The position numbers were made by a program, and so were the translations under genes. The notes below the pieces were generated by a model. It was not told where the DNA came from and made no database searches. It was given only the letters and a program-made list of their open reading frames with translations. Shown one piece after another: positions 21,100 to 31,734 of a stretch of DNA of 64,000 bases. Each line of letters opens with the position of its first letter. The first letter of the stretch is position 1. The DNA is taken from assembly GCA_024742485.1 (NCBI GenBank), contig JANSYK010000001.1:1364001-1428000 (forward strand), written 5' to 3'. The DNA is from Alphaproteobacteria bacterium. Lineage in GTDB: Bacteria; Pseudomonadota; Alphaproteobacteria; Rhizobiales; Rhizobiaceae.

Positions 21100-22260
21100 T
21101 CACACCTGTTCCGGCGCTGCGGTCATCCCGGAAAAATGTTTCATGCGCCCTGTCGCCCGTTTTTCCGGATTTCGTCGCGTCAGCGCGAGCAGAAAACCGG
21201 CGGTAATGGAAATCGCCAGCATCGACGAGCCACCATAGGAAATCAGCGGCAAGGTCATGCCTTTGGCCGGCAGCAATTCCAGATTAACGCCGATATGGAT
21301 CATGGACTGCAATCCGAACAGCAATGTCAGGCCGGCAATGGCCAGGCGGGTGAATTCATCGCCCTCCCGATTGGCGTGTCGAAGTCCGCGTAAAACGATA
21401 AAGGCAAAAATGACCACCAGCAGCAGGCAGAACAGGATACCGAACTCCTCCGCCGCCACGGAAAATATGAAATCCGTATGGCTGTCCGGCAGGATGCGTT
21501 TGATTGTACCTTCTCCCGGACCCTGACCAAACCAGTCGCCACGCACGATAGCCTCGCGCGCCGTATCCACCTGGTGCGTGTCGCCCTCACCGGTCCAGAA
21601 CCGGTCTATTCGCCCGGCCACATGGGGAAAGATGAAATAGGCCGTCACGAACATCCCCACCGCCAGACCGGCGAGGAGAATGATCCAGAACCACGGCATG
21701 CCGGCCATGAAAAACAGGGTACCCCACGCAATGGTGACCAGGATCGTCTGACCGAAGTCAGGTTGCGCGACCAGCAGGGCAATGACAATGCCGTACAAGA
21801 TGATGGCGAAAAGATTGCCGGGAATATCCGGCTGCCGCGAATGTTCCGAAAACAGCCATGCGCAAATGACGATAAAGCCGGGTTTGAGGAATTCCGACGG
21901 CTGCATCGAAAAACCCATGACCGAAAACCACCGCCGCGATCCCTTCGCCTCGAAGCCGTAGAACTGGGTAAACACCATCAGCGCTATCGACAGCCCCAGC
22001 AAAAGCAGCGCGCCGCGCCGCACCTGGCGCGGCGACAGAAAAGACAGGCCGATCATCAATCCAAGCGCCGGGACAAGAAACAGGGCGTGACGTTTGACGA
22101 AGTGAAAACTATCGATATCCAGTCGCTCAGCGACACCGGGACTGGCGGCAAAGGAGAGCATGAAACCCAAACCGAACAGCACGACGAAGACGGCCATCAA
22201 TGTGCGGTCAATTGTCCAGAACCAATCGGCAACCGGCCCACGTTCTGCTCTGCTTACCAT
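21100..22260 (-). CDS. ftsW: Peptidoglycan glycosyltransferase FtsW (SEDS family)
   Basis: Polymerises lipid II into septal glycan together with FtsI. The 386-residue polytopic protein has about ten membrane helices and the SEDS signatures [17 protein letters not shown] and, later, [11 protein letters not shown]. It lies 2 bases after murD and 1 base before murG. The ATG at 22260 is the natural start. Confidence 0.96.
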   Translation of the reverse strand: MVSRAERGPVADWFWTIDRTLMAVFVVLFGLGFMLSFAASPGVAERLDIDSFHFVKRHALFLVPALGLMIGLSFLSPRQVRRGALLLLGLSIALMVFTQFYGFEAKGSRRWFSVMGFSMQPSEFLKPGFIVICAWLFSEHSRQPDIPGNLFAIILYGIVIALLVAQPDFGQTILVTIAWGTLFFMAGMPWFWIILLAGLAVGMFVTAYFIFPHVAGRIDRFWTGEGDTHQVDTAREAIVRGDWFGQGPGEGTIKRILPDSHTDFIFSVAAEEFGILFCLLLVVIFAFIVLRGLRHANREGDEFTRLAIAGLTLLFGLQSMIHIGVNLELLPAKGMTLPLISYGGSSMLAISITAGFLLALTRRNPEKRATGRMKHFSGMTAAPEQV

Positions 22261-22262
22261 GA

Positions 22263-23669
22263 TCAGGCCTCCTGATGATCGACGAGCATTGTGACATCCG
22301 GCAGGGACGCCACATGCGCGACAAACGCGTTTCCGCGTATCTCAAAGTTCTTGTACTGGTCGAAGCTTGCGCAAGCCGGTGACAGCAGCACGACGGGCTC
22401 CTCATGCACATCATTCGCCGCATCTTCCGCCGCATGGGCAACGGCCCGGTCCAGTGTCCCGGTAATCTCATAGCGAACATTCTCGCCGAGCGTCGCGGCA
22501 AAACCCGGCGCCGCCTCACCGATCAGATACGCCTTGGCGACATGACCGAACCAGTCTGACAACGGCTCGAGCCCACCATCCTTGGGCAAGCCGCCGGCAA
22601 TCCAGTAAATCCTGTCAAAGCTCGCCAGCGCGGGTGCGGCAGCGTCGGCATTGGTTGCCTTGGAATCATTGACGAACAGGACCCGACCGCGCCGCGCCAC
22701 CGGTTGCATCCGGTGCTGCAGCCCGTTGAAACTGGCAAGGCCAGCGGTGATTTCATCCTCACTGAGCCCAACAGCGAGACACGCGGCAATCGCCGCGGCG
22801 GCGTTTTGTCCATTATGCGCACCACGAAGCGTTGCGATGCCGGCCAGCTCTGCAACCAGATGGGTCTTGCCGGCGGTCGCCGCAATTATGGACGTGCCAT
22901 CGGCGTAATAGCCGTCAGCCAGGACATTGCGTTTGGAGATACGAACCACGTGGGATCCGGCACGCTCCAAACAGTCTGCAATCATGGTGCACCACTGATC
23001 GTCGGTTCCCACAATGGCCACGTCACTCCCGGCCACCAGGCGCTCCTTGACGTGCGCGTAGTGTTCCATGGTGCCGTGCCGGTCGAGGTGATCAGGGCTC
23101 AGATTGAGCAGGATCCCCGCCGAGGGATTGATCGAGGGCGCGAGGTCGATCTGGTAGGACGAACATTCGACAACAAAGAACCGGCCCGCCTTTGGCGGCT
23201 CAAGTGTCATGACGGCCGTCCCGATATTGCCGCCGAGCTGTGTATCGCGACCGGCCTGTGACAGGATATGAGCAATCAATGCGGTGGTTGTCGACTTGCC
23301 GTTGGTGCCGGTGATGGCGATGAAGGGACAGTCGGGCGCATCGATTCGCCGTTGACGGACGAACAATTCGACATCACCAATTATCTCGACACCCTGGGCG
23401 ACGGCCAGGTCGACGGTCCAGTGCGGTTTTGGATGGGTCAGCGGCACCCCGGGCGCCAACACCAGTGCAGTCACGTCGTGCCAGTCGATGGTCCTGAGAT
23501 CAGCAACGGGTATTCCGTCAGCCTTCGCCTCGAACACCCGATCGCGGTTGTCATCCCATGCGACCAGTTCAGCGCCGCCGGCCAACAGCGCATGGGCAGT
23601 GGCAAGGCCGGAGCCGCCCAATCCGAACAGCGCCAGTTTCCTGCCTTTGAATGCCGTGGCCGCAATCAT
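22263..23669 (-). CDS. murD: UDP-N-acetylmuramoylalanine--D-glutamate ligase MurD
   Basis: Adds D-glutamate to the stem peptide. The 468 residues include the N-terminal loop [11 protein letters not shown], the P-loop [11 protein letters not shown] and, in the middle domain, the [13 protein letters not shown] motif. The C-terminal domain contains [16 protein letters not shown], diagnostic of MurD. It starts 4 bases after mraY and ends 2 bases before ftsW. Confidence 0.97.
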   Translation of the reverse strand: MIAATAFKGRKLALFGLGGSGLATAHALLAGGAELVAWDDNRDRVFEAKADGIPVADLRTIDWHDVTALVLAPGVPLTHPKPHWTVDLAVAQGVEIIGDVELFVRQRRIDAPDCPFIAITGTNGKSTTTALIAHILSQAGRDTQLGGNIGTAVMTLEPPKAGRFFVVECSSYQIDLAPSINPSAGILLNLSPDHLDRHGTMEHYAHVKERLVAGSDVAIVGTDDQWCTMIADCLERAGSHVVRISKRNVLADGYYADGTSIIAATAGKTHLVAELAGIATLRGAHNGQNAAAAIAACLAVGLSEDEITAGLASFNGLQHRMQPVARRGRVLFVNDSKATNADAAAPALASFDRIYWIAGGLPKDGGLEPLSDWFGHVAKAYLIGEAAPGFAATLGENVRYEITGTLDRAVAHAAEDAANDVHEEPVVLLSPACASFDQYKNFEIRGNAFVAHVASLPDVTMLVDHQEA

Positions 23670-23673
23670 GGAT

Positions 23674-24777
23674 TCACCGCAGTTTCAATGTTGCCAGCCC
23701 CAACATCGCCAGCCCCACGGAGATGATCCAGAATCGAATCACGATCTGGCTTTCTGTCCAGCCCAGTCGCTCGAAATGGTGATGGATGGGCGCCATCAGG
23801 AATATGCGCTTGCCGGTCAGTTTGAACGAAATGACCTGGATGATGACCGACAGGGCCTCCATGACAAACAGGCCCCCGATGATGACCATGACGATTTCAT
23901 GCTTGGTGGCAACGGCCACGGTACCGATCAGGCCGCCCAGGGCCAGGGAACCGGTGTCGCCCATGAAGATTGCGGCCGGCGGCGCATTGAACCAGAGGAA
24001 GCCAAGCCCGGCGCCGATCACCGCCCCAAGCACAACAGACAGTTCACCGGTTCCGGGGACAAAATTGATCTGCAGATAATTGGCAAAGACCGCGTTTCCG
24101 GCGAGATAGGCGATCACCCCGAACGATGCTGCGGCGATCATCACCGGAACAATCGCCAGACCGTCCAGACCGTCGGTCAGATTGACCGCATTGCCGGCGC
24201 CAACCACAACAAATGCAGCAAACACAATATAGAACCAGCCAAGATCGATCACCAGGTCCTTGAAGAACGGAAAAGCCATAGACGTGCCATACCGCATTTC
24301 GTTCGTACCCGAGGCCGCGATGGACGCCTGCATGATGAAATAGACCGCCAGCCCGGCGATGACGAACTCCGCCAGAAGGCGCAATTTGCCGGAAAAACCG
24401 CGATGCGATTGCTGGGTGACTTTCAGATAGTCATCGTAAAAACCGATGACTCCAAAGGCCAGCGTCACCAGCAATGTGACCACAACAAACACGTTCGACA
24501 GATCGGCCCATAAAAGCGCGCTGACAACAATGCCGCTCAGCATCATCAGCCCACCCATGGTCGGCGTTCCAGCTTTCTTGAAATGGGTTTGCGGTCCATC
24601 CGCCCGGATTGGCTGACCCCGGCCCTGCCGAATGCTGAGTGAAGCAATGATTCGCGGTCCAAAGAGAAAGACGATCAGCGCGGAAGTCACCGTCGCGGCG
24701 CCCGTGCGGAACGTTATATACCTGAATAGGTTGAAGATCTGGAGTTGATCAGCAAATTCGACAAGCCAGATGAGCAT
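23674..24777 (-). CDS. mraY: Phospho-N-acetylmuramoyl-pentapeptide-transferase MraY
   Basis: Integral membrane enzyme that transfers phospho-MurNAc-pentapeptide to undecaprenyl phosphate, forming lipid I. The 367 residues show about ten helices with GTPTMGGLM, the aspartate-rich [20 protein letters not shown] and [12 protein letters not shown]. All are hallmark motifs, and the C-terminal HHHFE loop is also present. It starts 23 bases after the murE-murF fusion. Confidence 0.97.
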   Translation of the reverse strand: MLIWLVEFADQLQIFNLFRYITFRTGAATVTSALIVFLFGPRIIASLSIRQGRGQPIRADGPQTHFKKAGTPTMGGLMMLSGIVVSALLWADLSNVFVVVTLLVTLAFGVIGFYDDYLKVTQQSHRGFSGKLRLLAEFVIAGLAVYFIMQASIAASGTNEMRYGTSMAFPFFKDLVIDLGWFYIVFAAFVVVGAGNAVNLTDGLDGLAIVPVMIAAASFGVIAYLAGNAVFANYLQINFVPGTGELSVVLGAVIGAGLGFLWFNAPPAAIFMGDTGSLALGGLIGTVAVATKHEIVMVIIGGLFVMEALSVIIQVISFKLTGKRIFLMAPIHHHFERLGWTESQIVIRFWIISVGLAMLGLATLKLR

Positions 24778-24800
24778 TCAGCGATATCCCCCGGAAATGG

Positions 24801-27686
24801 TCATGCGTCCAACCCGCTGTCCGCTACCGCCCGATACTTGTCAAGCAACGCGGTGATCAGGCGTGAAAAGCCGAGGCCGTTGGACGATTTGATCATCACG
24901 ACATCTCCAGCCTTGAGCGTCTCCAGCAGCAGGGTCTGCAAACTCTCCACGTCTTCTCGATAATGATGCTCCAGAGAATCGGGCAGAGCATCGTCCAGAA
25001 CCCTGATTTCGGGACCGGCCAACAGCACCAGATCGGTCCCGGACTCGACCAGGTCATCGGCAAGGTCGCGGTGCATCTGCTCGGAAAACCGGCCGAGTTC
25101 CAGCATGTCACCAAGCACGGCAACCCGGCGCCCGCCATCAGGCATGGGTGTATCACGCAGCAAGTCGATGGCCGCACGCATCGATGCTGGGTTGGCATTG
25201 TAGCTTTCGTCGATAACGACAATTTTTCCGGGTGCAGCATCCAGCGTATGGCGCGCGCCGCGTCCCCTGGTCTCCGGCAATTGCGCAAGGGCTTGCGCCG
25301 CCTGGTTGAGATCCGCCTTGGCGAATTTTGCAGCGCCCAACACGGCCAAGGCATTTTGCACGATGTGGCGCCCCGGCAGGCCGACAATCATCTCGACCCT
25401 GTCACCGGCAATATCCGCCTCAACCATTGAACCATCTTCAAAGGGTTCGCAGGACATAAGCCTGATATCCGCCTGCTTGTCTTCGCCAAAGGCGTGAATG
25501 TTCGACACGCCGCAATCAGCCGCCGTCTTCTTCAGCTGTGGATACTTTTCACTATCGGCATTCAACAGAACATGCCCGCCGGCTTCCACACCTTCGAATA
25601 TCTCGGCTTTGGCCGCGGCGATTTCGTCAAGCCCGTTGAAGTGGCCGAGATGGGCCGCGGCGATCGCGGTTATGATCGCCACATGGGGACGCACCATCTT
25701 GACCAACGGCCTGATCTCGCCGGCGTGATTCATGCCGATCTCAAAAACCCCGAAGGTTGTATCGCGTGGCATCCGGGCCAATGTCAGCGGCACACCCCAG
25801 TGATTGTTGAATGATGCCGCCGATGCGTGTACCAGCCCCTGCGCATCCAGAACATGCCGAAGCATTTCCTTTGTCGTCGTCTTGCCGACCGAACCGGTCA
25901 CGGCAATGATCTGTGCAGAGGTACGCGCCCGGGCAGCTTCGCCAAGGCGGCCCATGGCGTTGAGCACATCGTCAACCACGATCATCGGTGCATGCAGACG
26001 GCCAAGAGCCGGCAGTTTGGCCTCGGAGACGACCAGCAGCGAAGCGCCGTTGGCAAGCGCCGCACTGGCAAAATCATGCCCGTCAAACCGGTCCCCCTTG
26101 ATGGCGAAAAAAGCATCGCCCGCGGTGGTCGTCCGGCTGTCGATGGAAATGCCCGTGATCCCGTCGGGCATGGCCCCAACGGGTCGGCCGCGCATGGCGT
26201 CCACAAGATCGGTGATATTCCACAACCAGTGCCTGTCCGCGAGCGCTGCAAGCGCCTGCTGAACAGCGTCATGATCGGAAAAAGGCAGCACGGTATCACC
26301 GATGGTCTGCCCCTGCTCATGACCTTTGCCGGCGACAACCAGCGTATCGCCCTGTTCGAGTATCGAGACGGCGTGATTGATGGCGCTCCCACGGTCGCCG
26401 ATCTCCATCGCGCCCGTCGACGCCTCGAGGATCTGTGCGCGAATGTCCGATGGATCTTCGCTGCGCGGATTGTCGTCGGTCACGATCACCACATCGGCCA
26501 GCCGTGATGCGATCTCGCCCATAATGGGCCGTTTTCCGCGGTCCCGGTCGCCACCACAGCCGAAAACCAGCACGATGCGGCCAGTTGTAAAGGGTCGGAC
26601 GGATCGCAGAACCTGCTCCAATGCATCCGGCTTGTGGGCGTAATCCACATAGGCAGGAACCCCGTTGGTGGTCGTTCCCACGAGTTCGAGCCGGCCGGGT
26701 GCACCCTGCAGGTGTTCCAGCGCGGCGATTGCTTCTCCTGCCGGAACACCCGTGGCGATTGCCAAACCGGCGGCGACCAGGGCGTTCGACAACTGAAAGT
26801 CCCCCGCCAGCGGAACCGTTACCTGGTAAATCGCACCATCATGGTGGATTTCGGCAACCTGTTGGTGGCGCTGGTGCTCAACCCTTTTAAGGGTCAGGAA
26901 TGTGCCGTTTCTGCCGACACTGAGAACGTTCACGCCAGCCTTTTGCGCGACGTCCAAAGCTCTGTCTGACCACGCGTCATCGGCAAACACGATGGCGGGC
27001 GCCCCTTTCGGCAGCAACGTGTCGAAGAGGCGCATTTTTGCTTCGAAATAGGCGTCAACACTGGGATGATAATCCAGGTGATCGCGGCCAAGATTGGTGA
27101 ACGCGCCAGCGGCCAGCCTTACGCCGTCCAACCGCCGTTGATCGAGCCCGTGGCTCGACGCTTCCATGGCGGCGTGGGTGACGCCCTCATCGGCCAGTTC
27201 AGCGAGCAATTGGTGAAGATGAACCGGATCCGGTGTTGTGAGCTGGGCGTATTCATTGCGGTTTGGCGAGACAACACCAGTTGTGCCGATCATGGCCGCC
27301 GGCAAACCGGCACGTTGCCAGATCTGGCGGGTGAAGGAAGCCACGGATGTCTTTCCCGCCGTGCCGGTCACGGCCACCATGGTTTCGGGTTGGGCGCCGG
27401 ATATGCGCGCCGCGGTCCTGGCAAGCAGGATACGAGGATCATCGACCCTTATGACCGGCAAGCCGGGCGCGGCTATTTCGCTGTCGCTCGACGCAAACAC
27501 CACCGATGCGCCGCGGGTCCGGGCATCTTCGATAAATGCGGCGCCGTCATGGACCTGGCCATGCAGCGCTGCAAACGCATATCCGGGCTGAACATCACGG
27601 CTATCGGCGGTGATGCCGTGGATTTCGAGTTCCGCATATTCCGGAGGAATTGCAGCAAAGTCTCCAGCAAGATCATTCAACTTCAT
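24801..27686 (-). CDS. murE-murF: Fused MurE-MurF: meso-DAP-adding ligase plus D-Ala-D-Ala-adding ligase
   Basis: One uninterrupted 961-codon frame encodes two successive ligases of stem-peptide synthesis. Residues 1 to about 485 are MurE: nucleotide P-loop GTAGKTS (108-114), [11 protein letters not shown], and the DNPR motif (405-408) that selects meso-diaminopimelate. Residues about 486-961 are MurF: it opens at [12 protein letters not shown], which is how free-standing MurF proteins begin, then has the P-loop GSVGKTTTK (598-606) and [11 protein letters not shown]. No start codon with a ribosome site was seen at the junction (about 26229), so the fusion is real unless the sequence hides an error. 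The MurE P-loop has Ala where Asn or Ser is more usual. It lies between ftsI (143-bp gap) and mraY. Confidence 0.95.
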   Translation of the reverse strand: MKLNDLAGDFAAIPPEYAELEIHGITADSRDVQPGYAFAALHGQVHDGAAFIEDARTRGASVVFASSDSEIAAPGLPVIRVDDPRILLARTAARISGAQPETMVAVTGTAGKTSVASFTRQIWQRAGLPAAMIGTTGVVSPNRNEYAQLTTPDPVHLHQLLAELADEGVTHAAMEASSHGLDQRRLDGVRLAAGAFTNLGRDHLDYHPSVDAYFEAKMRLFDTLLPKGAPAIVFADDAWSDRALDVAQKAGVNVLSVGRNGTFLTLKRVEHQRHQQVAEIHHDGAIYQVTVPLAGDFQLSNALVAAGLAIATGVPAGEAIAALEHLQGAPGRLELVGTTTNGVPAYVDYAHKPDALEQVLRSVRPFTTGRIVLVFGCGGDRDRGKRPIMGEIASRLADVVIVTDDNPRSEDPSDIRAQILEASTGAMEIGDRGSAINHAVSILEQGDTLVVAGKGHEQGQTIGDTVLPFSDHDAVQQALAALADRHWLWNITDLVDAMRGRPVGAMPDGITGISIDSRTTTAGDAFFAIKGDRFDGHDFASAALANGASLLVVSEAKLPALGRLHAPMIVVDDVLNAMGRLGEAARARTSAQIIAVTGSVGKTTTKEMLRHVLDAQGLVHASAASFNNHWGVPLTLARMPRDTTFGVFEIGMNHAGEIRPLVKMVRPHVAIITAIAAAHLGHFNGLDEIAAAKAEIFEGVEAGGHVLLNADSEKYPQLKKTAADCGVSNIHAFGEDKQADIRLMSCEPFEDGSMVEADIAGDRVEMIVGLPGRHIVQNALAVLGAAKFAKADLNQAAQALAQLPETRGRGARHTLDAAPGKIVVIDESYNANPASMRAAIDLLRDTPMPDGGRRVAVLGDMLELGRFSEQMHRDLADDLVESGTDLVLLAGPEIRVLDDALPDSLEHHYREDVESLQTLLLETLKAGDVVMIKSSNGLGFSRLITALLDKYRAVADSGLDA

Positions 27687-27829
27687 TACGGTGTTTATCT
27701 GTCCCTTTGATGTCCGGCGGCACGTGGATCGGTGGACGAACCGATGCCGGTTTTCGAACGCGAAATCAAGGCGACCCCTGCATTGGATCGCTGGTTTCTA
27801 AGACTTTACTCTACTGGCCTATGTCGGAC

Positions 27830-29569
27830 TCAATATGACACAAGCAAACCGTCGTCGTTCTCGCCGAACGATGGGCGAACACCCAACAGGGCAGCGGACC
27901 GGCGAATGATCGCCCGAACCGTTGGCGCTGCATTGAGACCGGCCGTTGCCGAATGCTGGCCTTCAGCCGGTTTTGGTTCATCGATGACCACCAGAACCAC
28001 ATAGTCGGGATCCTCGATGGGAAAGGCCGACAGAAATGCATTGAACCGAACGCTCGATGAATATCGACCGTTCACAACCTTCTCGGCCGTGCCGGTCTTG
28101 CCACCGATCCGAAACCCTTCGACCTCGGCCCGTCGCCCGGACCCTTTTTCCACATTCATGCGCATCAATTGGCGCATTGCCTCACTGGTTTCCGGCTTGA
28201 TCACCTGTGTCGAAACGGCCAGCGCCTCGTCTCGGCTTCGCGGTAGAAATGTCGGCGGCATAAGACGACCGCCATTGAGCATGGCGGCGGCGGCCACGGC
28301 CGTCTGCAACGGTGTCGTCGCCACACCATGTCCGAAGGAAATCGTGATCGAATTGATTTTCTTCCAGACCTTCGGCTGCGTCGGACGCTTGACCTCCGGC
28401 AGTTCTGTCTGCATCCGCGTCAGCAGCCCAATGCGTGTCAGGAACTCTCTCTGCCCCTCGATCCCCACGACGTCGGCCATTTTCGCAGTGCCGATATTGG
28501 ATGAATAGATGAAGATTTCCGGCACGCTGAGAACCCGGTGCTTGCCGTGAAAATCCCTTATCGTGTGACCGGCGATCCGAATGGGCCGCGTGGCATCGAA
28601 CCTGTCCGTCAGGGAAACAAGTCCCGAATCCAGTGCCATCGCGGTGGTGAAGGATTTGAAAGTGGAGCCCATTTCATAGGTACCCGCCGACATGCGGTTC
28701 ATGCGATCCTTTTCCAGCGCCTGCGCCGGGACGTTCGGATCGTAATCGGGCAGAGACGACATCGCCAGAACTTCACCGGTCTTGGCATTGAGAACCACCG
28801 CGCCGGCGGCGATCGCCTTGTAGCGCTGCATGGCAGCGGCCAATTCATCCCGCACAATGTGCTGTACCCGCAGGTCCAGCGACAGCCTGATTGGTTCAAG
28901 CTGGCGTTCGATGGTCATGCCGGCTGCCGCGAGATCGGCCAATCCCTGTCCGTCGACATATTTTTCCATGCCGGCAATGCCGGTATTGTCGATATTGACA
29001 TGGCCGACAATGTGCGAAGCAGTTGGACCACCAGGATAAAACCGGCGTTTTTCCGGCCGAAACCCAACACCCGGCAATCCGAGTGCCAGAATATCACTTT
29101 GCTGCTTGGGCGTGAGCTGCCGCCGCAGCCACTGAAAGTAGGATTTCGATGTGAGCTTGCGATAGACGCTACGGACATCCAGTTCCGGCAGAACCGTGGC
29201 GAGCTGCTCGGTCACCTCGTCGGGATCGGTAATTTTGTGCGGGCTGGCATAGAGCGACACAGTGCGGATATCGGTTGCCAGAACCTTGCCGTTCCGGTCA
29301 AGCAGGTCGGGTCTCGATGCCAGCAGGTCATTGCCGCGGGCGATGCTGGCGACCGTTGTCAGATCGCGCATACCGTATTGTATGAGGCGACCGGCAATCA
29401 CGGCGTAGATCACGCAGGTTCCGATCATCACCAGTGCTATTCGGTTCCGCGTCTGATTGCCGGACGATTTACGCGCGCCGTCGATGCGGATTGGCCGACC
29501 CGTTTGCACCTCGCTCCTGGACCGATCGCGCCGACGTTTCAAAGCAAGTTTGCGCCAACCCGAACTCAT
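27830..29569 (-). CDS. ftsI: Penicillin-binding protein 3, septal transpeptidase FtsI
   Basis: Cross-links septal peptidoglycan. The 579-residue class B PBP has a basic cytoplasmic tail, one membrane helix (about 44-62), a pedestal domain and the transpeptidase domain. The catalytic serine is S302 in STFK, the SxN motif is SSN (356-358), and KTG appears in GGKTGTAEKV near residue 495. The start overlaps the ftsL stop by 4 bases. After its stop comes a 143-bp gap before murE-murF, the largest break in the front half of the operon, which could hold an internal promoter. Confidence 0.97.
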   Translation of the reverse strand: MSSGWRKLALKRRRDRSRSEVQTGRPIRIDGARKSSGNQTRNRIALVMIGTCVIYAVIAGRLIQYGMRDLTTVASIARGNDLLASRPDLLDRNGKVLATDIRTVSLYASPHKITDPDEVTEQLATVLPELDVRSVYRKLTSKSYFQWLRRQLTPKQQSDILALGLPGVGFRPEKRRFYPGGPTASHIVGHVNIDNTGIAGMEKYVDGQGLADLAAAGMTIERQLEPIRLSLDLRVQHIVRDELAAAMQRYKAIAAGAVVLNAKTGEVLAMSSLPDYDPNVPAQALEKDRMNRMSAGTYEMGSTFKSFTTAMALDSGLVSLTDRFDATRPIRIAGHTIRDFHGKHRVLSVPEIFIYSSNIGTAKMADVVGIEGQREFLTRIGLLTRMQTELPEVKRPTQPKVWKKINSITISFGHGVATTPLQTAVAAAAMLNGGRLMPPTFLPRSRDEALAVSTQVIKPETSEAMRQLMRMNVEKGSGRRAEVEGFRIGGKTGTAEKVVNGRYSSSVRFNAFLSAFPIEDPDYVVLVVIDEPKPAEGQHSATAGLNAAPTVRAIIRRSAALLGVRPSFGENDDGLLVSY

Positions 29570-29934
29570 TGCTCGTTCACCGATCCGGTCACTGTTTCCT
29601 GATCTGGCGACTCGGCCAGCCGTTCGCGATCGGGATCAGGTAAATCGATCACCAGGGCAGGCAGCTCTTGCGGCCGCACCATTTGATGCGGTTTTGTGGT
29701 TTCCAGGCCCAGTTCTTCATTGTGCAGACCCACAAGGTCCTGCAACCGGCCCGGCTGAACCAGCAAGCTCCAATCGGCTTTCAGCAGATCGATCGTGTCC
29801 TCTTCCAGTTGAATCTGGGCTTCGAGACGTCGCACTTCCGCCAATTGTTCGTCAGCCTGATACTTGATGCGAAATGTCATCACGGCGGCGGCAGCCATGA
29901 GAGCAATAATGGCAATGTCAATGGTTTTGAGCAT
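29566..29934 (-). CDS. ftsL: Cell division protein FtsL
   Basis: Small bitopic divisome protein that works with FtsB and FtsQ. The 122 residues comprise an N-terminal membrane helix (IDIAIIALMAAAAVMTF), a leucine-zipper-like coiled coil (about 25-60, EQLAEVRRLEAQIQLEE) and a conserved LLKADWSLLVQPGRLQDLV stretch typical of alphaproteobacterial FtsL. It lies between rsmH (5 bases) and ftsI (4-base overlap). Identification is helped by position because the family diverges quickly. Confidence 0.92.
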   Translation of the reverse strand: MLKTIDIAIIALMAAAAVMTFRIKYQADEQLAEVRRLEAQIQLEEDTIDLLKADWSLLVQPGRLQDLVGLHNEELGLETTKPHQMVRPQELPALVIDLPDPDRERLAESPDQETVTGSVNEQ

Positions 29935-29939
29935 CGCCG

Positions 29940-30968
29940 TCAGCCTCCCATATTTGCGATTGCAGGCAGCTGCGGCAATCCGAAAATAGCGATGTCGGCA
30001 GCCAACGGCTCGGCATCAAGTCGACGCCCCGAACGCAATTTTGCAGAACGGGCACGGGGATTGATCCGCATCTCTTCCTGACTTGCCGCCACCATGGTTT
30101 TACCGATCGGCTCGAATGTTGCCGGGTCACTTTGCGAAATCGGAAGATGGCGTGAACCGCCACCATTACGGCCGAAGCGAGACCGAAAGAAGCGTTTGAC
30201 GATCCGATCCTCCAGGGAATGGAAGCTGACCACGACCAGCCGTCCGCCCGGCTTCAGGACACGCTCGGCGGCAAACAGTGCAGCTGCGAGTTCATGGAGC
30301 TCCTCATTGACGAAAATGCGCAAGGCTTGAAACACCCGTGTCGCCGGATGAATCTTGTCACGCATCCTGCGTGGATTGACGGTTTCGATAAAATTGGCAA
30401 GGTCGCGTGTTCGGCTGAACGGCTCCACCAGACGGCGTTTCTCGATCGCGCGGGCAATGCGGCCCGCCTTCTTCTCCTCACCCAGAAATCCGAATATCCG
30501 TGTCAGATCCGCAGCTTTCATGATGTTGATGACGTCAGCAGCATTGGGGCCCGAACCCGACATGCGCATGTCCAGTGGCCCATCCTTTTGAAACGAAAAT
30601 CCGCGTTCTGCTTCATCGATCTGCATTGAGGACACGCCGATGTCCAACATGATGGCATCCAGCCCGCCTTCGGGCGCATGATCAGCAAGTTCGCTGAATC
30701 GCGCCTGAACCAGCCGAAGACGACCCCCATGGGCGTTGACAAGTACCTGACCGGCATTGATCGCTGCCGGGTCGCGATCTAGCGCGACAACGTCGGCGCC
30801 GCATTCCAGAACCGCTAGACTGTAACCGCCGGCGCCGAATGTGCCGTCGAGAACAATCTCGCCGGGTTGTGGTTGAAGGTGCTCTAGGACCTCTGAAAGA
30901 AGAACCGGGATGTGGCGGACTGGTCCGCCACCGGCGCCGCCTGACGCAGCACCAGAGTCCGCCGTCAT
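29940..30968 (-). CDS. rsmH: 16S rRNA (cytosine1402-N4)-methyltransferase RsmH
   Basis: SAM-dependent methyltransferase for C1402 of 16S rRNA. The 342-residue protein starts at the ATG at 30968, which overlaps the mraZ stop by 4 bases. The frame is open far upstream, but that part is the mraZ gene in another frame. [14 protein letters not shown] is the usual N-terminus, [10 protein letters not shown] (41-50) is the SAM loop, and the C-terminus has [16 protein letters not shown]. Second gene of the dcw operon. Confidence 0.96.
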   Translation of the reverse strand: MTADSGAASGGAGGGPVRHIPVLLSEVLEHLQPQPGEIVLDGTFGAGGYSLAVLECGADVVALDRDPAAINAGQVLVNAHGGRLRLVQARFSELADHAPEGGLDAIMLDIGVSSMQIDEAERGFSFQKDGPLDMRMSGSGPNAADVINIMKAADLTRIFGFLGEEKKAGRIARAIEKRRLVEPFSRTRDLANFIETVNPRRMRDKIHPATRVFQALRIFVNEELHELAAALFAAERVLKPGGRLVVVSFHSLEDRIVKRFFRSRFGRNGGGSRHLPISQSDPATFEPIGKTMVAASQEEMRINPRARSAKLRSGRRLDAEPLAADIAIFGLPQLPAIANMGG

Positions 30969-31423
30969 CCCGTCTCTCCTTGGCCAGCGCCAGACCGTCC
31001 ATTCGCCAAGCGCCTGCTCAGGGCTTCCCGCCGTTTTTCCTCGTAAGTGGCAGGATCCCAAAGTTGAAAATGATCGGAACGTCCGACAAAGGTCACGTGG
31101 TCGGTTATTCCTGTGTAGTTGCGGACGAAATCGCCGACCATCAGCCGGCCTTCTCCGTCGAGCTTCATAAACACCCCGCCGCCATGGATCAGCAGAGACA
31201 TGTCGTTCGCATCCGGGGAAAACGGGTCGGCCTCGGCCACCGTTTTTTCGTATCGGTCCAGCAAATCCGGTCCACCGATCGTGATGGCCGGGAACACGAA
31301 ATCCTGAATGGCGTACAGGTCCTGTATGTCCAGACGCGTCAGCACGGTGCGGAAGGATGCGGGCACGGACACCCTCCCCTTTGCATCTATCCTGTTCGTT
31401 GCATTCGACAGGAACCGGTTCAT
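30965..31423 (-). CDS. mraZ: Transcriptional regulator MraZ
   Basis: AbrB/SpoVT-like DNA-binding protein with two tandem swapped-hairpin domains; in E. coli MraZ represses its own dcw operon by binding TGGG repeats. The 152 residues begin [21 protein letters not shown], with the first DNA-binding half in [11 protein letters not shown] and the second in [11 protein letters not shown]. It is the first gene of the operon. Its likely operator, four TGGG boxes at 10-bp spacing, lies about 150 bp upstream. Confidence 0.96.
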   Translation of the reverse strand: MNRFLSNATNRIDAKGRVSVPASFRTVLTRLDIQDLYAIQDFVFPAITIGGPDLLDRYEKTVAEADPFSPDANDMSLLIHGGGVFMKLDGEGRLMVGDFVRNYTGITDHVTFVGRSDHFQLWDPATYEEKRREALSRRLANGRSGAGQGETG

Positions 31424-31574
31424 TACGCAAAACCGCCGCTTCCAGGTCTGAAGACCATAACATGCTGCCTCCGGAGGCTACCGACCGCCAGCTTGCAGGG
31501 GCCCGCACGATCAAATCGCGCGGCATTCCTCCCGCCTTGGGGCAACGCCTGAACACCCCATAAACTGCAATTTT

Positions 31575-31609
31575 TGGGATATCATGGGAGAATTTGGGCG
31601 TCAATGGGA
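31575..31609 (-). promoter_or_regulatory. Probable MraZ operator: four TGGG boxes at 10-bp spacing
   Basis: TGGGA at 31575, TGGGA at 31585, TGGGC at 31595 and TGGGA at 31605, each separated by five bases, all on the plus strand (CCCA on the mraZ strand). E. coli MraZ recognises TGGGN repeats with 5-base spacers. The exact periodicity and the position upstream of mraZ make autoregulation likely; binding is inferred. Confidence 0.78.
31576..31604 (-). promoter_or_regulatory. Candidate dcw operon promoter inside the MraZ boxes
   Basis: On the minus strand TTGACG (31604-31599) and TATCCC (31581-31576) are separated by exactly 17 bases. The -35 is good, the -10 is poor. If used, MraZ bound to its boxes would sit directly on RNA polymerase contacts. 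The leader to the mraZ start would be about 145 bases and contains the 12-bp palindrome at 31467-31478. Confidence 0.4.
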
Positions 31610-31658
31610 TAAGGCGCAATGACATGCCTTAACAGCCGCCATTGAAGCGTGTTTATGG

Positions 31659-31673
31659 TTAACGGACGGTTAA
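31659..31673 (-). promoter_or_regulatory. CtrA-like box upstream of the dcw operon
   Basis: TTAA (31659-31662), seven bases (CGGACGG), TTAA (31670-31673) form an exact CtrA-type full site. It lies 55 bp upstream of the candidate -35 element of mraZ and touches the tail of the rnpB terminator. The match is seen; regulation by CtrA is inferred from known control of division genes in alphaproteobacteria. Confidence 0.5.
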
Positions 31674-31706
31674 GAAAATCGCGCCGCGGAGCAATCGGCT
31701 CTGCGG
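31672..31706 (-). terminator. Intrinsic terminator of rnpB
   Basis: The arms CCGCGGAGC (31684-31692) and GCTCTGCGG (31698-31706) pair with one mismatch around a 5-base loop. On the minus strand the stem is followed by CGCGATTTTCTTAA. It lies about 30 bases past the RNA's 3' end. Confidence 0.68.
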
Positions 31707-31734
31707 AATGCGAGAGAGGTTGATTCAGCGCTCA

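Noticed and set aside
30969-31625. Long N-terminal extension of RsmH
   Set aside because: The open frame overlaps mraZ completely; the ATG with 4-base overlap to the mraZ stop and the standard RsmH N-terminus fix the start at 30968.
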